DNA of 64,000 bases from contig NZ_NSET01000030.1 of the NCBI RefSeq assembly GCF_009192945.1, positions 29,182-93,181 of the forward strand, read 5' to 3'. Both the position numbers and the translations under genes were made by a program. This document shows positions 40,585 through 50,163 of this stretch, in pieces (the first letter of the stretch is position 1; every line of letters starts with the position of its first letter). The notes beneath the pieces were generated by a model. That model was not told the origin of the DNA. It saw only the letters and a list, made by a program, of their open reading frames with translations, and made no database searches. This DNA is from Xanthomonas maliensis (GTDB lineage Bacteria > Pseudomonadota > Gammaproteobacteria > Xanthomonadales > Xanthomonadaceae).

Positions 40585-40833
40585 ATGGAAGCCACGGTTG
40601 CCGAACGCGGTCAGATCACCCTGCCGAAGGCGGTGCGCGATGCGCTGGGCCTGACCAAGGGCACCACCTTGAAGATCGAGCTGGACGGCGGGCGCATCAT
40701 CCTGCGCAAGGACGTCAGCGAGGCCCTGCGCAAGGTGCGCGGCAAGTTCAAACTGGTCGATGGCCTGACCAGTACCGACCAGGCCATGCGTGCCATCCGC
40801 GGGCGGGCGCCGGGAGATCCGGTCGAGCCATGA
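40585..40833 (+). CDS. vapB: VapB antitoxin (AbrB/MazE-type)
   Basis: An 82-residue antitoxin. The N-terminal swapped-hairpin DNA-binding domain reads EATVAERGQITLPKAVRDAL followed by GLTKGTTLKIELDGGRIIL, typical of the SpoVT/AbrB fold. The C-terminal tail should wrap around the toxin. GGAG at 40573 is well spaced for the ATG at 40585, which also fits the family; upstream ATGs at 40561 and 40579 are in frame but poorly spaced. The stop overlaps the vapC ATG (ATGA at 40830-40833), the usual coupling in TA operons. Confidence 0.9.
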   Translation: MEATVAERGQITLPKAVRDALGLTKGTTLKIELDGGRIILRKDVSEALRKVRGKFKLVDGLTSTDQAMRAIRGRAPGDPVEP

Positions 40834-41237
40834 TCGCGCTGGATTCCTCGGTCCTGCTGGACATCCTGATCGGCGACCCGGTGTATGGCGATGTCTCGGA
40901 AACCTGCATCGGCGATGCGCTGGCGCGCGACGAGGTCGTCGTCTGCGATGCCGTGGTCGCCGAGGTGCAGGCCATGCTCGACACCTCGCTGGATTTGATG
41001 GAGACGCTGGCCTCGATCGGCGTGCGCTACGAGCCCACCCAGGAGGCCGCCGCCGTCCGTGCCGGGCATATGAACAAGCGTTTCCGCGCCCGCGGCGGTA
41101 CCCGCGAGCGGGTCGTGGCCGATTTCCTGATCGGCGCCCACGCCATGCTCCAGTGCGAAGGGCTGATCACCCGCGACGAGAGTTTTTTCCGCGACTACTT
41201 CAAGGGCTTGAAGATTATCGTCCCCAAGCCCGCCTGA
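40830..41237 (+). CDS. vapC: VapC toxin (PIN-domain ribonuclease)
   Basis: A 135-residue PIN domain. The metal-binding acidic residues are all present: Asp5 in [11 protein letters not shown], Glu45 in DAVVAEVQ, Asp98 in [12 protein letters not shown] and Asp116 in LITRDESFF. VapC toxins cleave specific RNAs, often initiator tRNA or the sarcin-ricin loop, when released from VapB. It lies only 46 bases before acnB on the same strand with no terminator between, so read-through into acnB is likely. Confidence 0.92.
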   Translation: MIALDSSVLLDILIGDPVYGDVSETCIGDALARDEVVVCDAVVAEVQAMLDTSLDLMETLASIGVRYEPTQEAAAVRAGHMNKRFRARGGTRERVVADFLIGAHAMLQCEGLITRDESFFRDYFKGLKIIVPKPA

Positions 41238-41283
41238 TCCGGTTGCACGTTCCCACTTCACTGCTGTCTTTCGGAGAATCCGC

Positions 41284-43875
41284 ATGTTGGAAGCCTACCG
41301 CCACCACGTTGCAGAGCGCGCCGCGCTCGGTATCCCGCCGCTGCCGCTGACCGCGCAGCAAACCGCCGCCGTCATCGAGCTGCTCAAGGCGCCGCCGGCC
41401 GGCGAGGAAGACTTCCTGGTCGATCTGATCAGTCACCGCGTGCCGGCCGGCGTCGACGACGCGGCCAAGGTGAAGGCCTCCTACCTGGCCGCGGTGGCGT
41501 TCGGCACCGAAACCACGCCGCTGCTGAGCGCCAAGCGCGCCACCGAGCTGCTGGGCACCATGCTGGGCGGCTACAACATCCATCCGCTGATCGAACTGCT
41601 CGACCACGCCGAACTGGGCGCGGTGGCGGCCGAAGGCCTGAAGCACACCCTGCTGGTGTTCGATGCCTTCCATGATGTGCAGGAAAAGGCCGACGCCGGC
41701 AATGCGCACGCCAAGGCCGTGCTGCAGAGCTGGGCCGATGCCGAGTGGTTCACCAGCAAGCCGGAAGTGCCGCAGAGCCTGACCATCACCGTGTTCAAGG
41801 TGCCGGGCGAGACCAATACCGACGACCTGTCGCCGGCGCCGGACGCGACCACCCGCCCGGACATCCCGCTGCACGCGCTGGCGATGCTGAAGAACAAGCG
41901 TCCGGATGCGGCTTTCGTGCCGGAGGAAGACGGCAAGCGCGGTCCGGTGCAGGAAATCCTTTCGTTGAAGGACAAGGGCCATCTGGTCGCCTATGTCGGC
42001 GACGTGGTCGGCACCGGTTCCAGCCGCAAGTCCGCCACCAACTCGGTGCTGTGGTTCACCGGCGAAGACATCCCGTACATCCCCAACAAGCGTTTCGGCG
42101 GCGTGTGCCTGGGTTCGAAGATCGCGCCGATCTTCTACAACACCATGGAGGACGCCGGCGCGCTGCCGATCGAATTGGACGTCTCGCAGATGGAGCATGG
42201 CGACGTCATCGAGCTGCGTCCCTACGACGGCAAGGCGCTGAAGAACGGCCAGGTGATTGCCGAGTTCACGCTCAAGAGCGAGGTGCTGCTGGACGAAGTG
42301 CGCGCTGGCGGACGCATCCCGCTGATCGTCGGCCGCGGCTTGACCGGCAAGGCGCGCGAAGCGCTCGGCCTGGCGCCGACCGATCTGTTCCGTCTGCCGG
42401 TGCAGCCGGCCGATACCGGCAAGGGCTTCTCGCTGGCACAGAAGATGGTCGGCCGCGCCTGCGGCTTGCCGGAAGGACAGGGCATGCGCCCGGGCACCTA
42501 TTGCGAACCGAAGATGACCTCGGTGGGTTCGCAGGACACCACCGGCCCGATGACCCGCGACGAGCTGAAGGACCTGGCCTGCCTGGGCTTCTCCGCCGAC
42601 CTGGTGATGCAGTCTTTCTGCCATACCGCTGCCTATCCGAAGCCGGTCGACGTCAAGACCCACCACACGTTGCCGGAGTTCATCTCCACCCGTGGCGGCG
42701 TGTCACTGCGTCCGGGCGACGGCGTGATCCACAGCTGGCTCAATCGCATGCTGCTGCCCGACACCGTCGGTACCGGCGGCGACTCGCACACCCGTTTCCC
42801 GATCGGCATCTCGTTCCCGGCCGGTTCGGGCCTGGTGGCGTTTGCGGCAGCCACCGGTGTAATGCCGCTGGACATGCCCGAGAGCGTGCTGGTGCGCTTC
42901 AAGGGACAGATGCAGCCCGGCGTGACCCTGCGCGATCTGGTCAACGCCATCCCGCTGTATGCGATCAAGGACGGTCTGCTGACCGTGGCCAAGCAGGGCA
43001 AGAAGAACATCTTCTCCGGCCGCATCCTCGAGATCGAAGGCTTGCCGGAGTTGAAGGTGGAGCAGGCGTTCGAGCTGTCCGATGCGTCGGCAGAGCGCTC
43101 CGCCGCCGGCTGCACCGTGCGCCTGAACAAGGAGCCGATCATCGAGTACCTCACCAGCAACATCACGCTGCTGAAGTGGATGATTGCCGAAGGCTACGCC
43201 GACGCGCGCACCCTGGGCCGTCGCATCAAGAAGATGGAAGAGTGGCTGGCCAACCCGCAGCTGCTCGAGCCGGACGCCGACGCCGAGTACGCGGCGGTGA
43301 TCGAGATCGACCTGGCCGACATCCACGAGCCGATCGTGGCGTGCCCGAACGATCCGGACGACGTCAAGACGCTGTCGGACGTCGCTGGCGCGGCGATCGA
43401 CGAAGTGTTCATCGGCTCGTGCATGACCAACATCGGCCACTTCCGTGCCGCGGCCAAGTTGTTGGAAGGCAAGCGCGATATCCCGACCCGCCTGTGGGTC
43501 GCGCCACCGACCAAGATGGATGCCTCCGAGCTGACCAAGGAAGGCCATTACGGCACCTTTGGCACCGCCGGTGCGCGCATGGAAATGCCGGGCTGCTCGC
43601 TGTGCATGGGCAACCAGGCGCAGGCGCGCGAGGGCGCCACGGTGTTCTCCACTTCCACCCGTAACTTCCCCAACCGCCTGGGCCGCAACACCAATGTCTA
43701 CCTGGGCTCGGCGGAGCTGGCGGCGATCTGCTCGCGCCTGGGCCGCATTCCGACCAAGGAGGAGTACATGGCGGATGTGGGCGTGATCAAGACCAGTGGC
43801 GAGCAGATTTATCGCTACATGAACTTCGATCAAATCCAGGAGTACCAGGACGTGGCCGAGACGGTCGCAGCCTGA
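41284..43875 (+). CDS. acnB: Aconitate hydratase B
   Basis: An 863-residue bifunctional aconitase/2-methylisocitrate dehydratase, the main TCA-cycle aconitase in many proteobacteria. The HEAT-like N-terminal domain and early swivel domain ([16 protein letters not shown]) precede the catalytic domains; cluster cysteines lie in [12 protein letters not shown] and in [13 protein letters not shown]. The N-terminal domain can sense iron and bind mRNA in E. coli. GGAG precedes the ATG by 8 bases. A strong intrinsic terminator follows. Confidence 0.97.
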   Translation: MLEAYRHHVAERAALGIPPLPLTAQQTAAVIELLKAPPAGEEDFLVDLISHRVPAGVDDAAKVKASYLAAVAFGTETTPLLSAKRATELLGTMLGGYNIHPLIELLDHAELGAVAAEGLKHTLLVFDAFHDVQEKADAGNAHAKAVLQSWADAEWFTSKPEVPQSLTITVFKVPGETNTDDLSPAPDATTRPDIPLHALAMLKNKRPDAAFVPEEDGKRGPVQEILSLKDKGHLVAYVGDVVGTGSSRKSATNSVLWFTGEDIPYIPNKRFGGVCLGSKIAPIFYNTMEDAGALPIELDVSQMEHGDVIELRPYDGKALKNGQVIAEFTLKSEVLLDEVRAGGRIPLIVGRGLTGKAREALGLAPTDLFRLPVQPADTGKGFSLAQKMVGRACGLPEGQGMRPGTYCEPKMTSVGSQDTTGPMTRDELKDLACLGFSADLVMQSFCHTAAYPKPVDVKTHHTLPEFISTRGGVSLRPGDGVIHSWLNRMLLPDTVGTGGDSHTRFPIGISFPAGSGLVAFAAATGVMPLDMPESVLVRFKGQMQPGVTLRDLVNAIPLYAIKDGLLTVAKQGKKNIFSGRILEIEGLPELKVEQAFELSDASAERSAAGCTVRLNKEPIIEYLTSNITLLKWMIAEGYADARTLGRRIKKMEEWLANPQLLEPDADAEYAAVIEIDLADIHEPIVACPNDPDDVKTLSDVAGAAIDEVFIGSCMTNIGHFRAAAKLLEGKRDIPTRLWVAPPTKMDASELTKEGHYGTFGTAGARMEMPGCSLCMGNQAQAREGATVFSTSTRNFPNRLGRNTNVYLGSAELAAICSRLGRIPTKEEYMADVGVIKTSGEQIYRYMNFDQIQEYQDVAETVAA

Positions 43876-43895
43876 TCCAGCGCTCGCGCAGTCAC

Positions 43896-43930
43896 GAAAC
43901 GCCCGGCAATGCCGGGCGTTTCGCTTTTTT
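43896..43930 (+). terminator. Intrinsic terminator of acnB
   Basis: GAAACGCCCGGC and GCCGGGCGTTTC form a perfect 12-bp stem with a 3-base loop, followed by GCTTTTTT. This is a textbook Rho-independent terminator, 20 bases after the acnB stop. Confidence 0.93.
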
Positions 43931-44062
43931 GGTTGTCACTTCGCATGTCAGTGTGGCACCAAGGCGAACCGCAGCTGACTCGTGTGCCGCGTTGCAACAT
44001 ATTGCAACAAAGCGCGACCTGCGCCGGACTAGAGTAACGCCCGTTTCCTCCACTCCGGTTCG

Positions 44063-44884
44063 ATGCCGATGCCCACTTGCACGATTGCTGGTCAGACGTT
44101 GCATTACGCGAAGTACGGTCAAGGGTTCCCGGTCCTTCTGGGGCACAGCTATCTCTGGGACGCGGCGATGTGGGAGCCGCAGATCCAGGCGCTGTCGCCG
44201 CACTACCAGCTCATCGTTCCCGAGCTTTGGGGGCATGGACAGTCGGCGGCGTTGCCACAAGGCACCACTGACATCGGTGGTCTGGCGCAACAGATGCTGG
44301 CGCTGCTGGACGCGTTGCAGATCGCTGAGTGCGCCGTCGTTGGGCTCTCGGTCGGCGGGATGTGGGGAGCCGAGTTGGCGTTGCAGGCGCCCGAACGCGT
44401 GCGCAGCCTGGTGCTGATGGACACCTTCCTGGGGGCCGAACCGCAGACGAGCCGCCAGCGCTACTTCGCATTGCTCGATCAGATCGAGGCCGCGGGCAGC
44501 GTGTCGCCCGAGCTCATCGATGCCATCGTGCCGCTGTTCTTCCGCCCGGGCGCCGACCTGCAGGGCCCGGTGCCGCGCGCCTTCGCGCGGCAACTGAAGG
44601 CGATGACCCCGGCGCAACTGCGCGATTCGGTGGTGCCGCTGGGACGGTTGATCTTCGGTCGCGCCGACCGCCTGGACGCGATGGAGGCGCTGGATCCGGC
44701 GCGGACCTTCCTGCTGGGAGGAGACGACGACATTCCGCGGCCACCGGAAGAGCTGTGGATGATGGCCGAGGCGATCGGCTGCGACTACGAACTGGTGCCG
44801 GAGGCCGGGCATATCACCTCGCTGGATAATCCGACCTTCGTCAACGCGCAATTGCTGGGCTGGTTGCGGCGCACGATCAACTGA
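44063..44884 (+). CDS. Alpha/beta hydrolase
   Basis: A 273-residue alpha/beta-hydrolase-fold protein. An oxyanion region follows the first strand (FPVLLGHSYLWDAAMW), the nucleophile elbow is GLSVGGMWG, and the catalytic histidine is in EAGHITSLDNP near the C-terminus. It has the general shape of small esterases and haloperoxidase-like hydrolases such as 3-oxoadipate enol-lactonase; the substrate is unknown. The first codons MPMPT give two possible starts (44063, 44069). It stands alone, convergent with the GGDEF/EAL gene. Confidence 0.87.
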   Translation: MPMPTCTIAGQTLHYAKYGQGFPVLLGHSYLWDAAMWEPQIQALSPHYQLIVPELWGHGQSAALPQGTTDIGGLAQQMLALLDALQIAECAVVGLSVGGMWGAELALQAPERVRSLVLMDTFLGAEPQTSRQRYFALLDQIEAAGSVSPELIDAIVPLFFRPGADLQGPVPRAFARQLKAMTPAQLRDSVVPLGRLIFGRADRLDAMEALDPARTFLLGGDDDIPRPPEELWMMAEAIGCDYELVPEAGHITSLDNPTFVNAQLLGWLRRTIN

Positions 44885-45187
44885 CCCGTGCGTCCGCAGC
44901 GCCCAGTCCATCGCGACCCGGGCGCTGCATCAGCGCTGTGGTAGGCGCTCTAGCTCCTCGTCTAGTGGACGGCGTTGGTTGCGATCAGCAGCATTGCGAT
45001 CAGCAGCATCGTTGTCGCCTGTATGACTGCGACGAGACGGCTGTCCCTGCGAACAGATGCGGCCGGCGATCAGCTCCCGCAGTTCAAGGTGTGGGGCACG
45101 CGGTGGATGGGCGCGGTGCTGCCACCCAGACGCCGTGCAAGCGCCGACGGGGGCGGGTGCTTGCGTGCGGATGAACCGCATCAGCGC
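44885..45187. other. Intergenic region with a short tandem repeat, no gene seen
   Basis: About 300 bases between convergent genes. It contains two perfect tandem copies of TTGCGATCAGCAGCA (44979-44993 and 44994-45008). No protein family or RNA gene was recognised, and no convincing terminator hairpin for either flanking gene was found. Confidence 0.5.
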
Positions 45188-47449
45188 TCAGTGCCGTTCG
45201 CCGAGCCAGCGTTCCAGGGCGGGGGCGGGCAAGGGGCGCGAGAACAGGTAGCCCTGCAGGACCTCGCAGCCGAGGTCGGCTAGCAGGCGGCGTTGCGCTT
45301 CGTTTTCCACGCCTTCGGCGACGACGTGCTTGCGCAGGTTCTCGCCGATGCGCAGCACCGAGGTGGTCAGTGCGCGGGCATCGTCGCTGTGTTCGATGTC
45401 GCGGACAAAACTCATGTCCAGCTTCAATTCGTCGATCGGTAGGCGGTGCAGGTGGCTGAGACTGGAATAGCCGGTGCCGAAGTCGTCCAGCGACAAGGAA
45501 ATGCCGGCCGCGCGGATGGCATGCAAGGTTTCCAAGACGCCGGCCTGACCGGACAGCATTACGCTTTCGGTGATTTCCAGGGTCAGGTCGCTGGGGTGGG
45601 CGCCCATTTCAGCGATCAGCCGCAGCAGTTCGTCGAGCATGCGCGGACTTTCGAAGCTGCTGGCCGAGAGATTGACCGACACCCGCGTCACCTGCACACC
45701 ACGCTGTCGCCAGTCGGCGATCTGGCGGCAGGCATCGCGCAGCACCCAGTCGTTGAGTTGCGGCATCATGCCTTGTTCTTCGGCGACCGGCAGGAAGCGA
45801 GCCGGCGAGACGGCGCCCAATTGCGGATGGTTCCAGCGCAACAGCGCTTCCACGCCATAGAGCCCGTGCGGCGCCTGGCTGTGCAACTGCGGTTGGTAGT
45901 GCAGTTGCAGTTGGCCGCGGGCGACGGCCTGTCGCAATTCGGCCTCCAGCGCCACCCGCTCCTGCGCCATGCGGTTCATGTCCAGGCTGAAGAAGCGGAA
46001 GCGGCCACCGCCTTCCTGCTTGGCGCGATTCATCGCCAGGTCGGCATGCCGCAGCAGGATGGTGATGTCGCGACCGTCTTCGGGAAACATCGCCACGCCG
46101 ATGCTCGCCGACGGGTGCACGACCATGGTGCCGACCGGCAACGGGCCGGCAATGCTGCCGAGCAGTCGCTCTGCCGCCGCACTGGCTTGCTCGGCGCTGC
46201 ATTGCGGCAAGGCCAGGGCGAATTCGTCGCCGGCCAGGCGCGCAAGGATGGCGGTTCCAGGCAGTTGCTCGCCGATCCGCAGGGCGATGTCGCGCAGCAA
46301 GCCATCGCCGGCGGCATGGCCCTGGCTGTCGTTGATCAACTTGAAGCGGTCGATATTGATGAACATCAGTGCCGCCGGCTCGCCGGCATACTCGGCCAGG
46401 GTCAGCGATTGCTCGGCACGCGCGCTGAACATGATGCGGTTGGGCAGGCCGGTGAGCACATCGTAGAAGGCCAGCTGATGGACGCGCTGGCGGGTCTGTT
46501 CGCGTTCCAGTGCCAGCGTGCACAGCTGTTGGCACAGATCGGTCAGCTTGACGTGCCAGGCGTCGGCCGCCTGCACGCGGCGGTAATACAGCGCGACGGT
46601 GCCGAGCACACGCGAACTATTGGCCTTGATCGGCGTGCTCCAGCAGGCGCGCAGACCCATCGGCAGCAGCAGGTCGCGATACTGCTCAAACAGTGGATCG
46701 GTCGCGATGTCTTCGACCATGACCGCGCGACCGCGCCAGGCCGCGGTGCCGCATGCGCCCACGCCCGGCGCGATCTTCAAGCCATTGACCGCGTCGGCGT
46801 ATTCCGGAGGCAGGCTGGGTGCGGCCAGCGAGTACAGACAGCCCTGGTGATCGGCGCTCATCACCGTGGCCACCACGTCGGGGGCGATGCGCTCGACCTC
46901 GGTGCAGATCAGCGTCATCACCTCGATCAGCGGGCGCTCCTGCACCAATGCCTCGAGCACGCGGTGCTGCAGCACCTCGTGCATCTTGGTCTCGGTGATG
47001 TCGGTCAGCACCGCGACGTAGTGCGAAGGCTGCTGGTCGGCGGCGTAGATCGGGTTGAAATTCAACGACACCCACAGCGGCCTACCGTCCTTGCGATAGA
47101 CCAGCAGGTCGGTCTGTGTCTGCTGCAGCGCATCTGCGCGGTCGCGGATGCGGGCCACCTGATCCGGATCGCTGTGCGCGCGGGTCAGCACGTCCGACGG
47201 CCGTTGGCCTACCAGTTCGGCCTCGGTATAGCCGAACATGCGCTCGAAGCCTTCGTTGGCGTACAACAGGTGCGACTGCAGGTCGCAGACCAGGATGCCG
47301 CTATTGCTGCCGTCCAGCGCCTCGGACAACAGGCGCGCGCGCGTCTGCGCGGGCGCTTCGCCAGGCCGGCCGAACGGCACGACTGGGCGGTCGGCCGCAG
47401 TGTCGGATGCGTCCGTTGCCTCGCCGGGTGCCGACGGCCGTGCGGTCAT
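45188..47449 (-). CDS. PAS-GAF-GGDEF-EAL cyclic-di-GMP protein
   Basis: A 753-residue cytoplasmic signalling protein. A PAS sensor (about 45-150, DGSNSGILVCDLQSHLLYANE), a GAF domain (about 165-315), a GGDEF domain (about 325-480) and an EAL domain (about 495-745) follow one another. The GGDEF signature is AGDEF (RLAGDEFAL), so cyclase activity is uncertain. The EAL domain is complete, with YGVEALLRWNHP, NLSASSFESPRM, LEITESVM, LDDFGTGYSSL and KLDMSFVRDI, so it should hydrolyse cyclic-di-GMP. It starts 4 bases after the cheB stop and is therefore part of the cheRDB operon. Confidence 0.93.
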   Translation of the reverse strand: MTARPSAPGEATDASDTAADRPVVPFGRPGEAPAQTRARLLSEALDGSNSGILVCDLQSHLLYANEGFERMFGYTEAELVGQRPSDVLTRAHSDPDQVARIRDRADALQQTQTDLLVYRKDGRPLWVSLNFNPIYAADQQPSHYVAVLTDITETKMHEVLQHRVLEALVQERPLIEVMTLICTEVERIAPDVVATVMSADHQGCLYSLAAPSLPPEYADAVNGLKIAPGVGACGTAAWRGRAVMVEDIATDPLFEQYRDLLLPMGLRACWSTPIKANSSRVLGTVALYYRRVQAADAWHVKLTDLCQQLCTLALEREQTRQRVHQLAFYDVLTGLPNRIMFSARAEQSLTLAEYAGEPAALMFINIDRFKLINDSQGHAAGDGLLRDIALRIGEQLPGTAILARLAGDEFALALPQCSAEQASAAAERLLGSIAGPLPVGTMVVHPSASIGVAMFPEDGRDITILLRHADLAMNRAKQEGGGRFRFFSLDMNRMAQERVALEAELRQAVARGQLQLHYQPQLHSQAPHGLYGVEALLRWNHPQLGAVSPARFLPVAEEQGMMPQLNDWVLRDACRQIADWRQRGVQVTRVSVNLSASSFESPRMLDELLRLIAEMGAHPSDLTLEITESVMLSGQAGVLETLHAIRAAGISLSLDDFGTGYSSLSHLHRLPIDELKLDMSFVRDIEHSDDARALTTSVLRIGENLRKHVVAEGVENEAQRRLLADLGCEVLQGYLFSRPLPAPALERWLGERH

Positions 47450-47453
47450 GAGC

Positions 47454-48530
47454 TCAACGCGCCTGGGTAGAAAGCGCGATCAAGCGTTCGGCCACGCGAT
47501 CCAGTGGGACCACCTCCTGCGCGGCGCCCAGCTTGTAGGCGGCGCCGGGCATGCCCCAGACCACACTGGTGGCTTCGTCCTGCACCAGGGTGGGGGCGCC
47601 GGCCTGCAGCATCTCCAGCAGGCCGCGTGCACCGTCGTCGCCCATGCCGGTGAGGATGGCGCCCACGGCATTCGGGCCGGCATTGGCGGCCACCGAACGG
47701 AACAGCACGTCCACCGCTGGCTTGTGGCGATTGACTGGCGGGCCGTCGTCGATGCGGCAGCGCCAGCGGGCGCCATCACGGATGATGCGCAAATGCTGGC
47801 CGCCCGGCGGCAGATAGGCATGGCCTGGCAGGATGGCTTCGCCATCGCTGGCTTCGCGCACCGACATCGCCGAATGCCGGTTCAGGCGATCGGCGAAGGC
47901 CGTGCTGAACCCGGCTGGCAGGTGCTGCGTCATCACCACCGCAGGTGCGTCGGCGGGCATCTGTTCGAGCACCACGCGCAATGCCTCGGTTCCACCGGCA
48001 GAGGCGCCGATTGCGATCAGGCGGTCGGTGGTGCGGAACCGCAGCGCGCTCCCCGGGACCGGGGCCGACTGCGCATCCAGGGTGATCTTCGGGGCGACTG
48101 GGCGTTGCAATGTGCTGACCTTGGCCTTGGCGGCCATCTTGACCTTGCCGACGATCTCCTCGGCATAGCCTTCCAGGCCGCGGGCGACGTCGATCTTGGG
48201 TTTGGAGACGAAATCCACCGCGCCCAGCGCCAGGGCCTGCAGCGTGGTGTCGGCACCGCGCTCGGTCAGCGAGGAGATCATCACCACCGGCGTGGGCCGC
48301 AGGCGCATCAGGTTTTCCAGGAACACCAGCCCGTCCATCCGCGGCATTTCCACGTCCAGGGTGAGCACGTCCGGATTCAGGCGCTTGATCTTTTCGCGTG
48401 CCAGCAGCGGATCGGCGGCCGAGCCGACCACCTCGATGCCGGGATCGCGCGAAAGGATTTCGGTCAACATCTGCCGTACCACCGCCGAATCGTCGACGAT
48501 CAGTACGCGTATAGGTGTTTCCAGCGTCAT
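47454..48530 (-). CDS. cheB: Chemotaxis protein-glutamate methylesterase CheB
   Basis: A 358-residue response-regulator enzyme that demethylates and deamidates chemoreceptors. The receiver has Asp59 in [14 protein letters not shown], and a linker leads to the methylesterase domain with the catalytic serine in [12 protein letters not shown], histidine in TQHLPAGFS and aspartate in [10 protein letters not shown]. The start at 48530 overlaps the cheD stop by four bases. Open frame continues upstream to 48692 without similarity. Confidence 0.97.
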   Translation of the reverse strand: MTLETPIRVLIVDDSAVVRQMLTEILSRDPGIEVVGSAADPLLAREKIKRLNPDVLTLDVEMPRMDGLVFLENLMRLRPTPVVMISSLTERGADTTLQALALGAVDFVSKPKIDVARGLEGYAEEIVGKVKMAAKAKVSTLQRPVAPKITLDAQSAPVPGSALRFRTTDRLIAIGASAGGTEALRVVLEQMPADAPAVVMTQHLPAGFSTAFADRLNRHSAMSVREASDGEAILPGHAYLPPGGQHLRIIRDGARWRCRIDDGPPVNRHKPAVDVLFRSVAANAGPNAVGAILTGMGDDGARGLLEMLQAGAPTLVQDEATSVVWGMPGAAYKLGAAQEVVPLDRVAERLIALSTQAR

Positions 48531-49123
48531 TCGAACAACTCCACTCCACCGGTGACCGGTGCTTTGGACAGACGGGCACGCACGGCCGATTCGGCGGCGG
48601 CGACTTCGGCCTCGTGCGCATGCGGCAAACGCTGCACGACGACCCGGCCAGTCGTCGGGAAGAACCACACCTTGCGCGGATGAATACCGCAAAGATCCTC
48701 GGCGATGATGGGAATGTGTTCGGCTTGCAGATACTGGCGCACGAACTCGGCGTTGCGGGTGCCGACCGGATTGCTGGTGAAGCCCTTGAGCACGTTGGCG
48801 CCCCCGAAGACCTTGGCCTCCAGCCGCTTGCGATGCGCGCCGCGCTTGAGCATGTCGTTGATCAGCAATTCCATCGCATAGCTGCCGTAGCGCGCCGGCG
48901 CGCCATCGCCGATCTGGCCTTCAGGCAGCAGGAAGTGGTTCATCCCGCCGATCTTGAGCACTGGATCGCGCACGCAGGCCGCAACGCACGATCCCAAGGT
49001 GGTCGTCAACGCGGTGTCGTCGTCGACGACCAGGTACTGGGTGGGAAGCAGCTTTGCGGTGATGGTCTGGAAGCGCGCATCGCGGTAGCGCATGACATCG
49101 TCGACTTGCACGGCCGTACTCAT
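48527..49123 (-). CDS. cheD: Chemoreceptor glutamine deamidase CheD
   Basis: A 198-residue CheD. The catalytic cysteine is in [14 protein letters not shown] and the histidine in [11 protein letters not shown]; the threonine of the triad falls in the downstream beta region. CheD deamidates specific receptor glutamines and may interact with CheC-type phosphatases. It overlaps cheR upstream (49120-49123) and cheB downstream (48527-48530) by four bases each, so cheR-cheD-cheB are translated as a coupled set. The start at 49123 ([11 protein letters not shown]) is preferred over the long open frame to 49411. Confidence 0.95.
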   Translation of the reverse strand: MSTAVQVDDVMRYRDARFQTITAKLLPTQYLVVDDDTALTTTLGSCVAACVRDPVLKIGGMNHFLLPEGQIGDGAPARYGSYAMELLINDMLKRGAHRKRLEAKVFGGANVLKGFTSNPVGTRNAEFVRQYLQAEHIPIIAEDLCGIHPRKVWFFPTTGRVVVQRLPHAHEAEVAAAESAVRARLSKAPVTGGVELFE

Positions 49124-49995
49124 GCATGCGCTCCAGCCCGGGCGGCACGCCGATACAGCGTGCGTCCGCACGGCTGGATCAGATCGGCGGCATGGAGGTA
49201 GTTCTCCGAATGGCCGGTGTAGAGCAGGCCGTCCTCGCCCATGTGCGGGATCAATCGCGACAGGATGCCGCGCTGGGTGGGTTTGTCGAAGTAGATCATC
49301 ACGTTGCGGCAGAACAGCGCCGCGTACGGGCCGCCGACGTCGTAGCGCGGCGTCAGCAGGTTGAGCTGGCGGTATTCGATCAGCTGGCGCAGGGCCGGGA
49401 TCACCCGGCACTTGCCCTCGTTAGGGCCGCTGCCGCGCTGGAAGTACTTGCGTTTGATCGCTGCGTCCAGCGAGGCGACGCGATCGATGGCGTAGACACC
49501 GCGCGAGGCGGTCTCCAATACCTGGGTATCGACATCGGTGGCCAGGATGCTGACCGGCGGGGTCAGCGTGCCGAAGGCCTCGCAGGCAGTGATGGCGATG
49601 GAGTAGGGCTCCTCACCGGTGGACGCCGCGCAGGACCAGATCTTCAGCGGCGCCTGGGAGGCGCGCTTCTGCAATTCTTCGCGCAGCTTGTCGAAATGGT
49701 GCGGTTCGCGGAAGAACGAGGTCAGGTTGGTGGTCAGTGCATTGGTGAAGGCCTGCCACTCGTCGTCGTCGCCGCCGGCTTCCAATTGATCCAGATAGTC
49801 GCGGAACGAACGCAGGCCAAGCGCGCGCAGCCGCCGCGACAGGCGGCCATAGACCATGTCGCGCTTGGCAGGCGCCAGTGCAATGCCGACACGTTGATAG
49901 ATCAAGTCGCAGACACGCTTGAAGTCGCGGTCGCCGAACTCGAATTCGCGGGTATCCGAAGTGGACGTCGAGGGGGTCGTCATATCCATACGCAT
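49120..49995 (-). CDS. cheR: Chemoreceptor methyltransferase CheR
   Basis: A 291-residue S-adenosylmethionine-dependent methyltransferase acting on chemoreceptor glutamates. A short N-terminal helical domain ([17 protein letters not shown]) is followed by the catalytic domain with [16 protein letters not shown] and the [10 protein letters not shown] motif. Three in-frame ATGs in the first five codons (49995, 49989, 49983) leave the exact start open. A sigma-28-like promoter lies just upstream (50011-50038). It is the first gene of the cheRDB-GGDEF/EAL operon. Confidence 0.96.
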   Translation of the reverse strand: MRMDMTTPSTSTSDTREFEFGDRDFKRVCDLIYQRVGIALAPAKRDMVYGRLSRRLRALGLRSFRDYLDQLEAGGDDDEWQAFTNALTTNLTSFFREPHHFDKLREELQKRASQAPLKIWSCAASTGEEPYSIAITACEAFGTLTPPVSILATDVDTQVLETASRGVYAIDRVASLDAAIKRKYFQRGSGPNEGKCRVIPALRQLIEYRQLNLLTPRYDVGGPYAALFCRNVMIYFDKPTQRGILSRLIPHMGEDGLLYTGHSENYLHAADLIQPCGRTLYRRAARAGAHA

Positions 49996-50010
49996 CGTGA
50001 GCTATTACCG

Positions 50011-50038
50011 ATATCGGCCACGTGGTCGTGCAACTGAA
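50011..50038 (-). promoter_or_regulatory. Candidate sigma-28 (FliA) promoter of cheR
   Basis: Read on the minus strand: TTCAGTTG, 12 bases, GCCGATAT. The consensus is TAAAGTTT-N11-GCCGATAA, so the -10 is 7/8 and the -35 is recognisable with one extra spacer base. It ends 16 bases before the cheR ATG. Confidence 0.55.
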
Positions 50039-50115
50039 GCGCCAATCCAGCAATCGCGACTGCGCCAGGAACCCTGCCGCGAACAGCAGTGATAAGGGCT
50101 TGGCCGAGCCCATAA

Positions 50116-50149
50116 ACGCACAACCCCGGCCGTGGCCGGGGTTGTGCGT
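50116..50149 (-). terminator. Intrinsic terminator of the first chemoreceptor gene
   Basis: A 16-bp perfect stem (arms 50116-50131 and 50134-50149) with a 2-base loop follows the receptor stop on the minus strand by 15 bases; TTTATG follows on that strand. It should isolate the receptor transcript from cheR. Confidence 0.85.
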
Positions 50150-50163
50150 GGAGACGGCGTGGC

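Noticed and set aside
46201..46260. AGDEF as proof of a dead diguanylate cyclase
   Set aside because: Some A-GDEF variants are active; only the completeness of the EAL domain can be stated from sequence.
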